In this document: piece after piece, positions 63,459 to 64,000 of the stretch
How positions within the stretch are numbered: position 1 is the first letter of the stretch
Layout: every line of letters begins with the position of its first letter
Assembly (NCBI RefSeq): GCF_001014615.2
Contig: NZ_LBCQ02000005.1
Location: forward strand, 186,001-250,000
DNA: 64,000 nt
Direction of reading: 5' to 3'
Origin: Aquamicrobium sp. LC103
Lineage (GTDB): Bacteria > Pseudomonadota > Alphaproteobacteria > Rhizobiales > Rhizobiaceae
The notes under the pieces: generated by a model
What the model was told of the DNA's origin: nothing
The model's database searches: none
What the model saw: only the letters and a program-made list of their open reading frames with translations
Program-made: the position numbers and the translations under genes

Positions 63459-63690
63459 ATGATGAAATCCGGCCATCCTATAACAAACGTTTATACCGCT
63501 CGCTGAAGCGAGGAGCATCATGGGCTGCCGGGGGTGGGGGAGCCGCAAGCGAACAGATATTCTCGAAGGCGGAAAAACACCGGCGCCGGCAAAGGATGCC
63601 GGGGCCAACTCCGTCACCTGAAAGAAGCGATCGGCGATATCCGGATCTATCGCGCTACCCTTGGGAGCTTCCATCCCATGTGGCTTTGGA

Positions 63691-64000
63691 TCAATACCAC
63701 GCGTCCGCTGTCTCGGACTTCCGACGTGCCATGAAATCCTGCAGCGCCTCTTCGATGCCCTGGTCGAGCGGCGGGGCCTGGTATTCCGCCAGCATCTTCT
63801 TCCACTTGTGGTTGGCTCGGGTCGCGGCGTCCTGCGAGCCGGCCGCCTCCCATTTCTCGAAGGGTTCGTTGTCGGCGGCCTCGGAATCCCAGAAGGCTGT
63901 CTCGTAGTTCGCCATCGTGTGGGCGCAGCCAAAGAAATGGTGGCCCGGTCCTACCTCGCGGAAGGCGTCGAAGGCGAGCTGATTGTCGTCGATCTTGACG
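63691..64000 (-). CDS. Trimethylamine methyltransferase (MttB) family protein, C-terminal end
   Basis: Only the last 103 residues are in the window; the gene continues past base 64000. The end matches the MttB family: GPGHHFFGCAHTMANYETAFWD, WKKMLAEYQAPPLDQGIEEAL and the final ADAWY. MttB proteins transfer a methyl group from trimethylamine or, in non-pyrrolysine members such as MtgB, from glycine betaine to a corrinoid protein. Whether this one has the in-frame amber (pyrrolysine) codon cannot be seen here. The downstream importer probably supplies its substrate. Confidence 0.88.
   Translation of the reverse strand, partial: VKIDDNQLAFDAFREVGPGHHFFGCAHTMANYETAFWDSEAADNEPFEKWEAAGSQDAATRANHKWKKMLAEYQAPPLDQGIEEALQDFMARRKSETADAWY

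Noticed and set aside
1-64000. CRISPR arrays, tRNA/rRNA genes, prophage or insertion sequences
   Set aside because: No regularly spaced repeats, tRNA-like cloverleaf ends, transposase or phage proteins were seen. The disturbed region at 42-44 kb has remnants but no mobile element that I can name.

Overview
The window looks like chromosome of an alphaproteobacterium of the order Hyphomicrobiales (Rhizobiales), perhaps Phyllobacteriaceae-like. It has high G+C, tightly packed operons with ATGA-type overlaps, and a dense set of solute importers with their own catabolic enzymes and LysR/GntR regulators. No rRNA or tRNA gene is seen, so the placement rests on gene content and protein style only.

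Layout. (1) 1-8610: a partial LysR gene diverges from a catabolic operon: HyuA-type hydantoinase/oxoprolinase, an acetolactate-synthase-like ThDP enzyme, HyuB-type subunit, PaiB-like flavin protein, AtuA-family protein and its small AtuA-like partner. (2) 9007-15314: a complete peptide/opine-type ABC importer (Tat-exported binding protein, two permeases, double ATPase) followed by a cupin with the DddQ DMSP-lyase metal and tyrosine spacing. (3) 15407-24089, minus strand: a second ABC importer leading into a ThDP enzyme, a histone-deacetylase-fold (acetylpolyamine-type) deacylase and a GntR regulator. (4) 24564-30222, minus strand: two aldehyde dehydrogenases, a class III aminotransferase and L-2-hydroxyglutarate oxidase, which together suit diamine or omega-amino-acid breakdown. 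(5) 30317-40042: LysR, GST and GntR genes, then a TRAP transporter operon with three short-chain dehydrogenases and a KstD-like flavoenzyme. (6) 40122-44231: a looser region with a VOC protein, a small lipoprotein, a methyltransferase, a YcxB-like protein, a decayed bluB remnant, an ICMT-like membrane methyltransferase and a stretch without a convincing gene. (7) 44232-48034: an iron/sugar-phosphate/phosphonate-type ABC importer whose ATPase gene points against its permease and binding-protein genes. (8) 48147-56038: LysR diverging from a HAD phosphatase, a third peptide-type ABC importer and a metallophosphoesterase. (9) 56074-64000, minus strand: a fourth peptide-type importer with an ornithine-cyclodeaminase-family enzyme, a LysR gene lying antisense between its binding protein and its permeases, and the C-terminus of a trimethylamine-methyltransferase (MttB) family protein.

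Each block looks like an import-plus-catabolism module: a transporter brings in a nitrogen-, sulfur- or phosphorus-containing organic compound and the adjacent enzymes start its breakdown. Substrates are not proven by sequence. A recurring regulatory theme is a strong GC hairpin just after the stop codon of the binding-protein gene, found after five of the six binding-protein genes.
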